Assembly: GCF_030812785.1 (NCBI RefSeq)
Contig: NZ_JAUSTJ010000002.1
Span: 1,178,001 to 1,242,000 of the forward strand
DNA length: 64,000 nt
Direction: 5' to 3'
From: Sphingomonas kyeonggiensis
Lineage (GTDB): Bacteria; Pseudomonadota; Alphaproteobacteria; Sphingomonadales; Sphingomonadaceae
Under the pieces are notes generated by a model that worked only from the letters and a program-made list of their open reading frames with translations, was not told where the DNA came from and ran no database searches. This document shows positions 1-8,452 of this stretch, piece after piece (positions within the stretch are counted from its first letter, which is position 1; each line of letters starts with the position of its first letter). Made by a program: the position numbers and the translations under genes.

Positions 1-1197
1 TACAACGAGGATCGGCCGAAGAGCGAGAGGGCGGACTTCAAGTTCAGCGACGAGGAGCTGCGCAAGGGCGTGCTCGGCGCCGACGGGGTGTGGCGCCAGC
101 GGGTGACGATCGTCGACGCGGAGGCCGGCGGCTGCGACCTGTTCGACGTCGACCGGCTGAAGCGCCGCTATGCGCCGGACGTCTTCGACAACCTGTTCAT
201 GTGCAAGTTCGTCGACGACAGTGACAGCATGTTCCCATTCGCGTTGATGCGCCGGGCGATGGTCGACAGCTGGGAGACCTGGAAGAAGGATTTCGATCCA
301 TATGCGCTGCGCCCCTATGGCGATCGTGAGGTGTGGATCGGGTACGACCCCGCGGAGAGCGCTGCCGGCGACGACGCGGCGCTGGTGATCGTGGCGCCGC
401 CGTTGGTGGCCGGCGGCAAGTTCCGGGTCCTGGAGAAGTTCCGCCTCAAGGGCCGCGACTTCCAGGAGCAGGCGGCGAAGATCATCGAACAGCTCGATCG
501 CTACAATGTCGGTTATATCGGCATCGACAGCACCGGCGCCGGCGCCAGCGTGTGGAAGCTGGTGAAGGCGCGCTTCCCGCTCGCGAAGCGGATCGACTAC
601 AACGTCGCGGTCAAGACCGAGATGGTGCTCAAGGCGAAGAACGTCTTCATGGCGGGCCGCATCGAGTTCGACAGCGGCGCCCAGGACATCGCCAACAGCT
701 TCATGGCGATCCGCGCCGAGCTGACGCCCAGCCAGCGCCAGGTGACCTACAAGGCGAGCCGCGCCGGCGACACCGGCCATGCGGACCTCGCCTGGGCGAT
801 CATGCACGTCCTCCACAACGAACCGCTCGACCCGGCCAACCTGGGCAAGCGCAAATCCCGAGTAAGGATCTCCGGAAATGGCAGAGAAGAACCAGGTGCC
901 CGCGGTGGTCGCGGGCGCGAGCAGCAGCACCGCGATCGCCGCGACGCAGACGGGTGGCGGCGCCGGCAAGGCGCGGATCTTCCGCTTCGGCGATCCGGAG
1001 CCGGTGCTCGATCGCCGGGAGTTCCTGGGGTACGCCGAGTGCTGGCAGAACGGGCGCTGGTACGAGCCACCGGTGCCGATGAGGGGGCTGGCGCGCTGCT
1101 ACGACATGTCGCCGCACCACCGCAGCGCCATCATCTTCAAGCGCAACCAGCTGCTGCGCCACTTCGTGCCGCTGGACCGCTTCGGAAATCCGGTTGA
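1..1197 (+). CDS. phage terminase large subunit, C-terminal part (5' truncated by window)
   Basis: The reading frame is open from base 1, so the N-terminal ATPase lies outside the window. What remains is the nuclease half of a P2 gpP-type packaging ATPase/nuclease. An RNase H-like fold is suggested by WIGYDPAES (first acidic residue), then YIGIDSTGAG, and the C-terminal HADLAWAIMHVL helix typical of these terminases. Family-like sequence stops near base 870. The last ~105 codons overlap the portal gene and are its shadow (Arg/Ala/Gly-rich, no family character). A TAA at 863-865 in another frame, just before the portal start, suggests the original stop was lost by a small frameshift; alternatively the extended tail is real. 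It would cut and package DNA through the portal encoded next. Confidence 0.85.
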   Translation, partial: YNEDRPKSERADFKFSDEELRKGVLGADGVWRQRVTIVDAEAGGCDLFDVDRLKRRYAPDVFDNLFMCKFVDDSDSMFPFALMRRAMVDSWETWKKDFDPYALRPYGDREVWIGYDPAESAAGDDAALVIVAPPLVAGGKFRVLEKFRLKGRDFQEQAAKIIEQLDRYNVGYIGIDSTGAGASVWKLVKARFPLAKRIDYNVAVKTEMVLKAKNVFMAGRIEFDSGAQDIANSFMAIRAELTPSQRQVTYKASRAGDTGHADLAWAIMHVLHNEPLDPANLGKRKSRVRISGNGREEPGARGGRGREQQHRDRRDADGWRRRQGADLPLRRSGAGARSPGVPGVRRVLAERALVRATGADEGAGALLRHVAAPPQRHHLQAQPAAAPLRAAGPLRKSG

Positions 1198-2023
1198 GGA
1201 CTACATCGACGACGACGGCATTAAGCGGAAGGGAAGCGGCCTGGCGCCGCTACTCGATCGGCGCAACTTCGGCGAGCTGGCGCTCAACCTGCTGCAGATG
1301 GGCAATTGCTATCTCGAGCGGCGCGACAGCATGCTGGGCACGCCGCTGGTCCTGGTCAATTCGCCGGCGATCCATACGCGTCGCGGCGTAGAAGAGGGCG
1401 CCTTTTGGTGGGTGCCGGGCTACAAGCTTGAGACGCCGTTCGCAGCCGGCGCGGTGTTTCACCTCTACGAGGCGGAACTTACGCAGGAGATTTATGGCCT
1501 TCCCGAATGGACCAGCGCCATGCAGTCAGGCCTGCTCAATGCCGACGCGACCGTGTTCCGGCGCAAATATTATCAGAACGGCAGCCACATGGGTTACATC
1601 CTCTACGTCAGTGAGGAGACCCTCAGCGACGAAGACGGCGATGCCATCGAGGCCGCAATGGACGAGGCCAAAGGGCCCGGCAACTTCCGGAACTTCTTCC
1701 TCCACCTGCCCGGTGGCAAGGAGAAGGGCGTCCAGGTGATCCCGGTCGGCGAGGCCACGGCCAAAGACGAGTTCATGGGCATCAAGAACGCGACGCGCGG
1801 CGATATCCTGACTGCGCACCGCGTGCCGCCGGTGCTGATCGGCGTGGTGCCCGAGGTGAACGGCGGATTCGGCAAGCCGAGCGAGGCGGCCGACGCCTTC
1901 CATTTCGCCGAGATCGAACCGCTGCAGCTGCGGTTCCTGGAGGTCAACGCTTGGCTTGGCCTCGAGGCGGTGCGCTTCCGGCGGTATGAGAGGCAGGCAG
2001 CGCCGGCGGCCGCGGCCGCATAG
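878..2023 (+). CDS. phage portal protein (P2 gpQ/PBSX-type)
   Basis: The 381-aa protein matches the expected length (about 340-400 aa) of the dodecameric portal at the capsid vertex of P2-like phages. Visible family features are the N-terminal FGDPEPVLDRREFLGYAE region, the MGNCYLERR and LVNSPAIHTRR segments, and the C-terminal run TRGDILTAHRVPPVLIGV followed by FHFAEIEPLQ. A GGA-rich ribosome site precedes the ATG at 878. It follows the terminase directly, as in P2-like packaging modules. No further capsid genes follow on the right; the neighbours at 2050-3605 are convergent, so this is one end of the structural block. The C-terminus is Ala-rich. Confidence 0.88.
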   Translation: MAEKNQVPAVVAGASSSTAIAATQTGGGAGKARIFRFGDPEPVLDRREFLGYAECWQNGRWYEPPVPMRGLARCYDMSPHHRSAIIFKRNQLLRHFVPLDRFGNPVEDYIDDDGIKRKGSGLAPLLDRRNFGELALNLLQMGNCYLERRDSMLGTPLVLVNSPAIHTRRGVEEGAFWWVPGYKLETPFAAGAVFHLYEAELTQEIYGLPEWTSAMQSGLLNADATVFRRKYYQNGSHMGYILYVSEETLSDEDGDAIEAAMDEAKGPGNFRNFFLHLPGGKEKGVQVIPVGEATAKDEFMGIKNATRGDILTAHRVPPVLIGVVPEVNGGFGKPSEAADAFHFAEIEPLQLRFLEVNAWLGLEAVRFRRYERQAAPAAAAA

Positions 2024-2049
2024 TCGCCTTCAGCCCGCGAGCGACGCGC

Positions 2050-2613
2050 CTACCACTCGCCCTGGTCCTCGATCGAGGCGAGGACATGCTCCTTCTTGCG
2101 GGCGAGGCGATCCTCGACCGTCTCGATCCGATAGAGCCAGATGTTGTCCGCTGCGGGCAGCTCGTCGTGGCGGGGATCGTCGTCGTCCGCATCGTCGAGC
2201 GCCCGCCAAAGCTCGCCTGGATCGCCCGGAGGCAAATCTCGGCCGCGATAGGCATTGCCCATCGTGAAATCGCCGGCATCGGCGATCGTGATCACGAGGC
2301 ATTCCTCGTCGTGCTCGTCGTCGGCGGCGGGAAACCGGACCATCGCCTTTTTCGGAAGCCTGGTGACGGTGCCCTTGGCACCGGAGCTGCAGGTCGCCTC
2401 GGCACCATCGATCAGCACGACGCGGGCGCTCCCGGCCTCATAGGGTTCCTCGTCGACCAATATGACCCATTGGCCGTCCAGCGCGAAGCTGGGCGAGATG
2501 CCGGCAATGCGCTTTGCCTGTTGCTGGCTCAGGCCGATGCTCTCCAGCTCGGCGACCGACAATGCCCATGCCGGCGCCGGGTTCATGCTTCCGCCTTCCA
2601 GGTCGAGCATCAT
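2050..2613 (-). CDS. hypothetical acidic phage-region protein
   Basis: The product is about 187 aa if started at the ATG at 2613, which overlaps the stop of the upstream gene as ATGA and so implies translational coupling; an ATG at 2586 (MNPAPAW) is the alternative. The longer frame back to 2856 is Arg-rich shadow sequence and was discarded. The protein is acidic, with an Asp-rich run near ALDDADDDD and a short SQQQAKRIAGISP segment that could be helical. I do not recognise a family. It forms a two-gene unit with 2610-2945 on the strand opposite to the terminase and portal. Confidence 0.55.
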   Translation of the reverse strand: MMLDLEGGSMNPAPAWALSVAELESIGLSQQQAKRIAGISPSFALDGQWVILVDEEPYEAGSARVVLIDGAEATCSSGAKGTVTRLPKKAMVRFPAADDEHDEECLVITIADAGDFTMGNAYRGRDLPPGDPGELWRALDDADDDDPRHDELPAADNIWLYRIETVEDRLARKKEHVLASIEDQGEW

Positions 2614-2945
2614 GCGCGCCCTCCCACCGAATCCACCGGCCAGGCGAAGCGCGTCGCAGCACCCTCGTCGTGAGAGCTGGCGACGCTCCGCAGGATGCCC
2701 TTGACCACGTCGCGTACGTCTTCGCCGATCTGACGAGATCCGCGCGGAGTCCGATACTCGGGAACGTTGGATGCCATCCAGCCGATCGCAGTGGCGACGC
2801 CATCGATGACGAGCGCGATATCGAGGATCGCCTTGTCCGCGTTCTCGCCGCCGCAAGTCTCGATGACGGTGTCGACTACCGCGTGCGTGATACGGTTGCG
2901 AAGCTCCCGTTCTTGCTCGCTAATTTCGTTCCGAATGTAGTGCAT
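2610..2945 (-). CDS. hypothetical phage-region protein
   Basis: The ATG at 2945 (MHYIRNEISEQE) is chosen because GGAG lies 6 nt upstream; the frame extends to a TTG at 2981 without a comparable site. The 111-aa product is largely helical in appearance, with NRITHAVVDTVIETCGGENADKAILDIALVIDGVATAIGW suggesting amphipathic helices and no signal peptide. No catalytic motif is visible and I do not recognise the family. It overlaps the next gene by 4 nt, so the two are probably co-translated. Confidence 0.55.
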   Translation of the reverse strand: MHYIRNEISEQERELRNRITHAVVDTVIETCGGENADKAILDIALVIDGVATAIGWMASNVPEYRTPRGSRQIGEDVRDVVKGILRSVASSHDEGAATRFAWPVDSVGGRA

Positions 2946-2999
2946 TGCCAGCTCCGACCGAGTCGAGCCGATATAGAACAAAATTAGAACAAATGCGAG

Positions 3000-3605
3000 T
3001 CAGCGGACCTGGACAACCTCGAGGGTTCCTGCCGGCGACGGGCGAAGGAGCTCGCTGGCGGGGACGGCGGGATTGAGCCAGGCCATCCAATCCTTGAAGG
3101 CCAGCGGCACGATCTGGCGGCTATGATAGGGCGACACGTCCGGGCCGGGCTCGGTGGTCAGCATCGTGAACGCCTCCCCGACGGGCGTGTCCGTGCGGCA
3201 ATAGCCGGCGATGGCGAAGAATGGCTCCCCGCGCATCGTGAAGAGCCACTTGTCCTTTAGCCTCTTCTTCGGCGCATCGTCGGCGGGTGCGGGCGTGGTG
3301 AACTCGTAGAACCCGTCCGCGATGATGAGGCAGCGGCCGACCGGGAACTCTCGACCCTCCGAGCGGAAGTTGTAGACCGGCTTGGCGCTGCCCGGGCCCG
3401 GCCAGCTCCACCGCCTCGCGACCAGTTCGACGCCTTGGTCGCCCTCGGCCGATGCCCTGACGATGGTGCCGGTGTCGGTGATCCTGATGTCATCGCGAGG
3501 CTCGCGGTTCGGCGCCCCCTCGGGAAAATGGACGGGGATGCGGAGCTCCGAAAACTTCGCGCGGAGATCGTCCAGCAGCACGTGGTCGCGGTAATCGTTG
3601 CACAT
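3000..3605 (-). CDS. SRAP-family abasic-site DNA-protein crosslinking protein (YedK/HMCES-like)
   Basis: The protein starts MCN, so Cys2 becomes the N-terminal nucleophile after Met removal and can form a thiazolidine crosslink with abasic sites in single-stranded DNA. The other SRAP active-site residues are visible: Asn79 in VYNFRSEG, Glu101 in DGFYEF and His161 in SPYHSRQ. The length of 201 aa is normal for bacterial YedK. Its place beside phage genes suggests protection of phage or host DNA during damage. It stands alone on the minus strand, divergent from the gene at 3701, with about 95 bp between them that could hold both promoters. Confidence 0.9.
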   Translation of the reverse strand: MCNDYRDHVLLDDLRAKFSELRIPVHFPEGAPNREPRDDIRITDTGTIVRASAEGDQGVELVARRWSWPGPGSAKPVYNFRSEGREFPVGRCLIIADGFYEFTTPAPADDAPKKRLKDKWLFTMRGEPFFAIAGYCRTDTPVGEAFTMLTTEPGPDVSPYHSRQIVPLAFKDWMAWLNPAVPASELLRPSPAGTLEVVQVR

Positions 3606-3700
3606 AATCCACAGCTTGGCGCGGGCGCGGCAATGAGTCGAGGCCTTGCTGCCGACGGGAACAAAATGCGAACACTCCGGCTTTTGAAGTCGGAGGGCAT

Positions 3701-4138
3701 ATGCGGAAGGTCGATCGCGACGAACTGGTCTTCGTAATCTATCACGAGCTGCGCAATTGGGGCGTCGGCTATCGACGCGCGATTTTCAAACCGAGTCACG
3801 ACCCGACCGCTTGCCCGGAGCATATCCCTGCGATGAAGGTCGCGGAGGTGCTGCGCAGGGTTGAGATCATCGACCCTGCCGAGCCGAGAAGAGTTCTGTC
3901 GCTCGATGAGCTCGTCGCGATATTCGTTCCCGCGATCCGCGCCTTTCCGGGCGCGATCGGCAAGCTGTGGTTGTCGCGGATCTCCCAGCACGAGACCGAC
4001 GCCCGCCAGGCGGCGGCGATCCTGCTGGCCAAGACCCTCGATCCGTATTTCGTCCTCTCGGCCGGCAAGGAGATGGTGCTGCCGAGTTACCCGCGCTTCG
4101 AGATCAAGCCCTACGCGCTTCAGCCCAGCTGGCCCTGA
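3701..4138 (+). CDS. hypothetical protein, phage region
   Basis: The ATG at 3701 has a strong GGAGG ribosome site (bases 3691-3695). The 145-aa product has no signal peptide or membrane segment. Its middle part (MKVAEVLRRVEIIDPAEPRRVLSLDELVAIF) looks helical. I do not recognise a family. It is followed two bases later by the zinc-ribbon gene at 4141, so the pair is likely one transcription unit divergent from the SRAP gene. Confidence 0.6.
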   Translation: MRKVDRDELVFVIYHELRNWGVGYRRAIFKPSHDPTACPEHIPAMKVAEVLRRVEIIDPAEPRRVLSLDELVAIFVPAIRAFPGAIGKLWLSRISQHETDARQAAAILLAKTLDPYFVLSAGKEMVLPSYPRFEIKPYALQPSWP

Positions 4139-4140
4139 GC

Positions 4141-4446
4141 ATGGGCGCGAACATCAAGATCCTGTCCCTGGGCGACATCGTGCGGCGTGGCTGGAACGTC
4201 GAGATCGAATGCCGATGCGGCCACAAGGGCGTCGTCGACGCGGCGAAGATGGACCGGTGGTACATGTGCCACATGTGGTCGACCTCGATCTCTGCGCTTC
4301 GTCAGCACCTATACTGCCTGGGGTGCGGTGGGATGCCGCCGGCGGTCCGCATCCGGGCCACCGCCGCGGCGCCTAACACAGCGCGCGGCCGCTTCCCAGC
4401 CAACGAGGAGGGGTGGAAGCGCCTGGTCAGGGGCCTCCGCGGCTAA
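4141..4446 (+). CDS. small zinc-ribbon-like protein
   Basis: The ATG at 4141 directly follows the stop of the previous gene (TGA GC ATG), suggesting coupled translation. The 101-aa protein has two cysteine pairs typical of a zinc ribbon, CRCGHKG near residue 23 and CLGCGG near residue 58, separated by a spacer with MDRWYMCHMW. Such small zinc proteins in phage regions often bind nucleic acid, but no specific family is recognised. The C-terminus is basic (RGRFPANEEGWKRLVRGLRG). Confidence 0.6.
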   Translation: MGANIKILSLGDIVRRGWNVEIECRCGHKGVVDAAKMDRWYMCHMWSTSISALRQHLYCLGCGGMPPAVRIRATAAAPNTARGRFPANEEGWKRLVRGLRG

Positions 4447-4911
4447 AAAGGGGCAGGGTGTCGCCGCTCAACGTGACGAGCCGCGCTAGCCCCCGCGCCT
4501 CGCCTGCGGTCTTTTGATATCGAAATCGTTGCAGTCGACGCCGTCGCGGAGGTCTATTTACGGCGAGAAACTGCATTGAAGCGCGTTGCGCCACGTTGCA
4601 TCTCGACGCATCTGCCTGGTCGAGCTCGCGTTCGTGAACCCATTGACGACCGCTATCGTCGGGACCGCTGAACGGCCGAATATGGGTGGAAAGCGGAATC
4701 GCAGCTTTTGGGCCGAATGCCGCGAAAACGGACGTTCCTGCGCCTCGTCGTTCTAATGTCCGCTACCGCCCACTGCCCGTCATTATGCGCGAGTGCGCCG
4801 GGCCGAGAGGCGACCGCTGCACCGCCGCTCGCAAATAGCAAGGCGTGTGATATAGGAACAGTCCGTGATCGCGCTCGTTTGTCGTCGCTACGGTGAGAGT
4901 ACCAAAGGGCA
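4447..4911. other. gene-poor spacer in the element
   Basis: There is no convincing gene in these 465 bases. The sequence contains degenerate copies of a motif seen again further right: GGGTGGAAAGCGGAAT near 4684 and ATGTCCGCTACCGCCCAC near 4757. These look like decayed pieces of a short intergenic repeat. The final ~50 bases should contain the promoter of the histidine kinase at 4912, but no clear sigma70 boxes were seen. Confidence 0.5.
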
Positions 4912-6843
4912 ATGACTGAATCCGAGCGCGCATCCACTCCCAGCAGCAAGTTCGAGCTGCTGGTCCAAAGTGTCACGGACTATGCGATCTACATGCTCGA
5001 CCTTGAGGGGCGCGTGACCAGCTGGAATGCCGGTGCCCGCCAATACAAGGGGTATGAGGCGGAGGAGATCATCGGCCAGCACTTCTCTCGGTTCTACACA
5101 CCCGAGGAAAGGGAGCTGGGGATACCTCGGATCGCCCTGGAGACTGCCGAACGCGAGGGCCGCTTCGAGGCGCATGGCTGGCGGGTCCGCAAGGATGGCA
5201 GCCGGTTCTGGGCGAATGTCGTTATCGATCCCATCCGGGACCCTTCCGGGAGCCTGATCGGCTTCGCCAAGATCACGCGCGACCTTACGGAGCGCCGGGC
5301 GGCGGAAATGGAGCTTCGCGCGAGCGAGGAGCGGTTCCGCCTGCTCGTCCAGAGCGTCACGGACTATGCGATCTACATGCTCGACCCCGAGGGCCGGGTC
5401 AGCAGCTGGAACGCCGGTGCGGAGCGCTTCAAGGGCTATGCCGCCGACGAGATCATGGGCGAGCACTTCTCGCGCTTCTATACCGAGGAGGATCGCCAGG
5501 CCGAGATCCCGCGCATCGCGCTGGAGACTGCTCGCCGGGAGGGACACTTCGAAGCCGAAGGATGGCGCGTCCGCAAGGATGGGACGCGCTTCTGGGCGAG
5601 CGTGATCATCGACCCGATTCGCAACGATGATGGCGAGCTTATGGGCTTCGCCAAGGTCACGCGCGATCTTACCGAGAAACGCGCGATCGAAGAACAGCTT
5701 CGCCAGTCGCAGAAGATGGAAGCGGTGGGTCAGCTCACCGGAGGGATCGCGCACGACTTCAACAATCTGCTGACCGGCATCAGTGGCAGTCTCGAGATGA
5801 TGCAGATGCGGATGGCGCAGGGACGCACCGCCGAGTTCGACCGGTACTTCATGGCAGCCCAGGGCGCGGTCCGGCGCGCGTCCGCCCTCACGCACCGCCT
5901 TCTGGCGTTTTCGCGGCGCCAGACCCTGGATCCGAAGCCGGCCAATGTGAACCGGCTGCTCACCGACATCGAGGAGCTCGTCCGGCGCACCATGGGCCCG
6001 GGCATTTCGGTAGAGGTCGTCGGCGCCAGCGGCTTGTGGACCACGTTGGTTGACACCAACCAGCTCGAAAACGCGATCCTCAACCTTTGCATCAACGGCC
6101 GCGATGCGATGCCGGACGGCGGCAAGCTGACGATCGAATCTTCCAACAAATGGATCGACGAGCGCGCCGGGCGAAGGCACGACCTGCCGCCCGGGCAATA
6201 TGTCTCGATCTGCGTGACTGATACAGGCACCGGCATGGCGCCGGAGGTGATCGCCAAGGCGTTCGATCCCTTCTTCACTACCAAGCCGCTCGGCGAGGGG
6301 ACCGGCCTCGGGCTCTCCATGGTCTATGGCTTTGCGCGCCAGTCCGGCGGTCAGGTGCGGATCTATTCCGAGCTCGGACAGGGCACGACCATGTGCATCT
6401 ATCTGCCGCGTCACGACGAGGATCCGTCGGTCGAGAAAGAGGCGACCCATTCGGCCGCCCTCGCCCCGACCGGGGAAGGGGAAGTTGTGCTCGTCATCGA
6501 CGATGAACCCACGATCCGAATGCTGATCGCGGAAGTCCTCTCCGAGCTCGGCTATGCCGTGATCGAGGCGCCGGACGGCCCCGCGGGCCTCAAGGTCCTG
6601 GAGTCGAACGCACGAATCGACCTGCTCATCACCGATGTCGGCCTTCCCGAAGGAATGAACGGCAGACAGGTAGCCGATGCAGCACGGGTCAACCGGTCCG
6701 ACCTGAAGGTGCTCTTCATCACCGGCTATGCCGAGAATGCGATCCTCAGCCGCGGCCGCCTCGAAAATGGAATGTTCGTCATGACCAAGCCATTCCAGAT
6801 GGAAATGCTTGCGGACCGCATTCGGGAGATCATCGAGAAATAG
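4912..6843 (+). CDS. hybrid sensor histidine kinase (PAS-PAS-HisKA-HATPase-REC)
   Basis: Domains in order: PAS 1 at about residues 15-128, PAS 2 at about 143-258, HisKA with phospho-acceptor His281 (GGIAHDFNNLLTGI), HATPase with N-box NLCINGRDAMPDGG, G1 DTGTGM and G2 GTGLGLSM, then a C-terminal receiver with phospho-acceptor Asp575 (LLITDVGLPEG) and the acidic pair Asp530-Asp531. The two PAS domains are near copies of each other. No transmembrane segment or signal peptide is present, so it is a cytosolic sensor. An AAAGGG site precedes the ATG. No cognate output regulator lies next to it; the phosphoryl group may pass to a distant histidine phosphotransferase. It lies within the phage-derived element, which is unusual for such kinases. 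Confidence 0.92.
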   Translation: MTESERASTPSSKFELLVQSVTDYAIYMLDLEGRVTSWNAGARQYKGYEAEEIIGQHFSRFYTPEERELGIPRIALETAEREGRFEAHGWRVRKDGSRFWANVVIDPIRDPSGSLIGFAKITRDLTERRAAEMELRASEERFRLLVQSVTDYAIYMLDPEGRVSSWNAGAERFKGYAADEIMGEHFSRFYTEEDRQAEIPRIALETARREGHFEAEGWRVRKDGTRFWASVIIDPIRNDDGELMGFAKVTRDLTEKRAIEEQLRQSQKMEAVGQLTGGIAHDFNNLLTGISGSLEMMQMRMAQGRTAEFDRYFMAAQGAVRRASALTHRLLAFSRRQTLDPKPANVNRLLTDIEELVRRTMGPGISVEVVGASGLWTTLVDTNQLENAILNLCINGRDAMPDGGKLTIESSNKWIDERAGRRHDLPPGQYVSICVTDTGTGMAPEVIAKAFDPFFTTKPLGEGTGLGLSMVYGFARQSGGQVRIYSELGQGTTMCIYLPRHDEDPSVEKEATHSAALAPTGEGEVVLVIDDEPTIRMLIAEVLSELGYAVIEAPDGPAGLKVLESNARIDLLITDVGLPEGMNGRQVADAARVNRSDLKVLFITGYAENAILSRGRLENGMFVMTKPFQMEMLADRIREIIEK

Positions 6844-7052
6844 TGCTGCGGCGCCTCGAGCGCGGAAGCTATAACGGAATCTGCTGCGCGAAGCCGTTAG
6901 TCGGGAAAAGGCCAGCTTGTGACGAAAAGCAGCTATGTCCGCTTTTGGGAAACGCTGGTCCACACTTGAACGGCAAGAGGTGGGTGGGAAGCGGCGAGGC
7001 GGCTTGCGAGCCACGATATTGAAAAAGCAGCCGTTGTCACCACGCCGAGATT

Positions 7053-7508
7053 GTGGATGCTGTGTCTATGGCCCCCTCGTTTTCAATAGACCGGCAGACC
7101 GGCAATATCCGTATTGGCGACACTGTAGTGCTCAAGTCAGGCGAGCAAAGGGCCGCCGTTGAGCCACAGGTTGCGACACTGGCAGACAGCTCGCGAGATC
7201 ACGGTAACGGCTTTGATTGGCTCCACCTGCGCGGACTGACGTTCGGTGGTCAACCAGCGCACCTCTCGTTGTGCTTTCATGATAATTTGCTCGAACAAGC
7301 ATCTTGGAGCGTACGGCTGCCAGATGCCGAAACGGATGGTGGTTGGCCGACAAGAGACGCGATCGATGCAGAGGTCGCGTTCGTTCACCGCACGCTGACT
7401 AACGAGATGGGAATACGCGCTGGCTCGTTACCATGGGGCGAGGTTTGGAGCAGCTTTGATGCCAAGGGGTTTTTGGCAGCTAATGGGCTTCGCTATTATC
7501 GCGCTTAA
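7053..7508 (+). CDS. hypothetical protein
   Basis: The frame opens at a GTG (7053); an ATG at 7068 is a second possible start and neither has a strong ribosome site. The 146-151 aa product has no signal peptide. Its centre (FDWLHLRGLTFGGQPAHLSLCFHDNLLEQASWSVRLP) reads as alternating strands, and the C-terminus contains WGEVWSSFDAKG. I do not recognise a family. Codon use and base composition are milder in GC than the flanking core genome, as expected for an accessory gene. It is isolated by repeat-rich spacers on both sides. Confidence 0.55.
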   Translation: MDAVSMAPSFSIDRQTGNIRIGDTVVLKSGEQRAAVEPQVATLADSSRDHGNGFDWLHLRGLTFGGQPAHLSLCFHDNLLEQASWSVRLPDAETDGGWPTRDAIDAEVAFVHRTLTNEMGIRAGSLPWGEVWSSFDAKGFLAANGLRYYRA

Positions 7509-7617
7509 CGTCCGCTTCTGGGGCGTTGGCTGCCTGTCCGCTCCTGGACCGGCGGCTGCCCGGCTGAGCGCCCGACAATGGGTGGATAGCTGCCTGACGG
7601 CTTAGCCGCATTTCTAG

Positions 7618-8067
7618 TTGGAAGCCGTCATTCGGTGTGTCAGCTTGAACGGCATGCGAGTGCTTGAAACTTTCGAAATTGAGCGTGGGCTGGTGATCGC
7701 AGTCGAAGCATCGACCGGCCTCCCGGTTGGCAAGCGACTTACCGCCTCCGTGACGCGCGAGGATGGGACCACCCTTTCAGCAGTTGCGTTCAAGGAGTGG
7801 CTGCTGCGGCGCGATCCGCGCCCACTTGAGAATGAAGCCTACCTACTGCCGGGGTTGAAGAAGACGGATGTTCCCGTCGGCAGCGAGGTTAGGCTTGAAC
7901 CAGCGTTCGCACTCGGAACGGCTCATTCCGCCAGCGTTGCAGCACAATTTCAATCGCTGGGCTGGTCGCTGACCAAGGAGTTTCGCGTCGCAGGCGATAT
8001 CGAGCCCTACGAGTACCTGTTTGAATGGCACCGGGAGGGTGAGCCCGTTTATCCGACGAACCAGTAA
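7618..8067 (+). CDS. hypothetical protein
   Basis: The longest frame starts at a TTG (7618); the ATG at 7654 (MRVLETFEIERG) gives a more credible N-terminus. The product is 137-149 aa, without signal peptide or membrane segment. It appears to be mostly beta strand (ERGLVIAVEASTGLPVGKRLTASVTREDG), with a conserved-looking VPVGSEVRLEP stretch. No family is recognised. It sits alone between two gene-poor spacers in the element. Confidence 0.5.
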   Translation: MEAVIRCVSLNGMRVLETFEIERGLVIAVEASTGLPVGKRLTASVTREDGTTLSAVAFKEWLLRRDPRPLENEAYLLPGLKKTDVPVGSEVRLEPAFALGTAHSASVAAQFQSLGWSLTKEFRVAGDIEPYEYLFEWHREGEPVYPTNQ

Positions 8068-8452
8068 ACAGTCGCCGTCTCTGGTTTCGCGGCAGGAACC
8101 GCCCGTCGGCTTTTAGAGGCGTCGGCCGCAACCCGGAACGTCTGCAATTGGGGCGATAGCCGACAGGCCGCTTTCGTGAATTCCCCGGAATGCGCTGCGG
8201 ACCCTCCCGCGGTTTCGGACACCTCTTCCCCAACGCAGCTCCCGACCGGCGGCGCCGCAGACTCTGCGGAACGAGGGGAGTGGCACGGTTCATGCTCGTC
8301 CCCCCTCGCATACCCATCGGGCGGCGCAGCCGCCCGGGCCCGACGGCCAATTCTTGGCTGTCGGGTGGTAGAGTGCTCGACATTTCGGGGTGGGGGACCA
8401 GCTTACAGGAGCATCGGGTCGCCCAAGCGACCCGATTCCTCACTGGGCTATA
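8068..8452. other. intergenic spacer, no gene seen
   Basis: About 385 bases without a credible coding frame. The sequence 8090-8165 again carries phrases related to the spacer repeats (GGAACGTCTGCAATTGGGGCGATAGCCGACAGGC). The downstream part is C-rich and lies beyond the 3' end of the gene at 8453-9274, so a terminator for that gene could be here, but no clear hairpin plus T-run was found. Confidence 0.4.

Noticed and set aside
4888..7014. 708-aa open frame antisense to the hybrid kinase
   Set aside because: It is a codon-bias shadow: rich in Arg/His/Asp with no recognisable domain, while the opposite strand encodes clear PAS, HisKA, HATPase and REC motifs.
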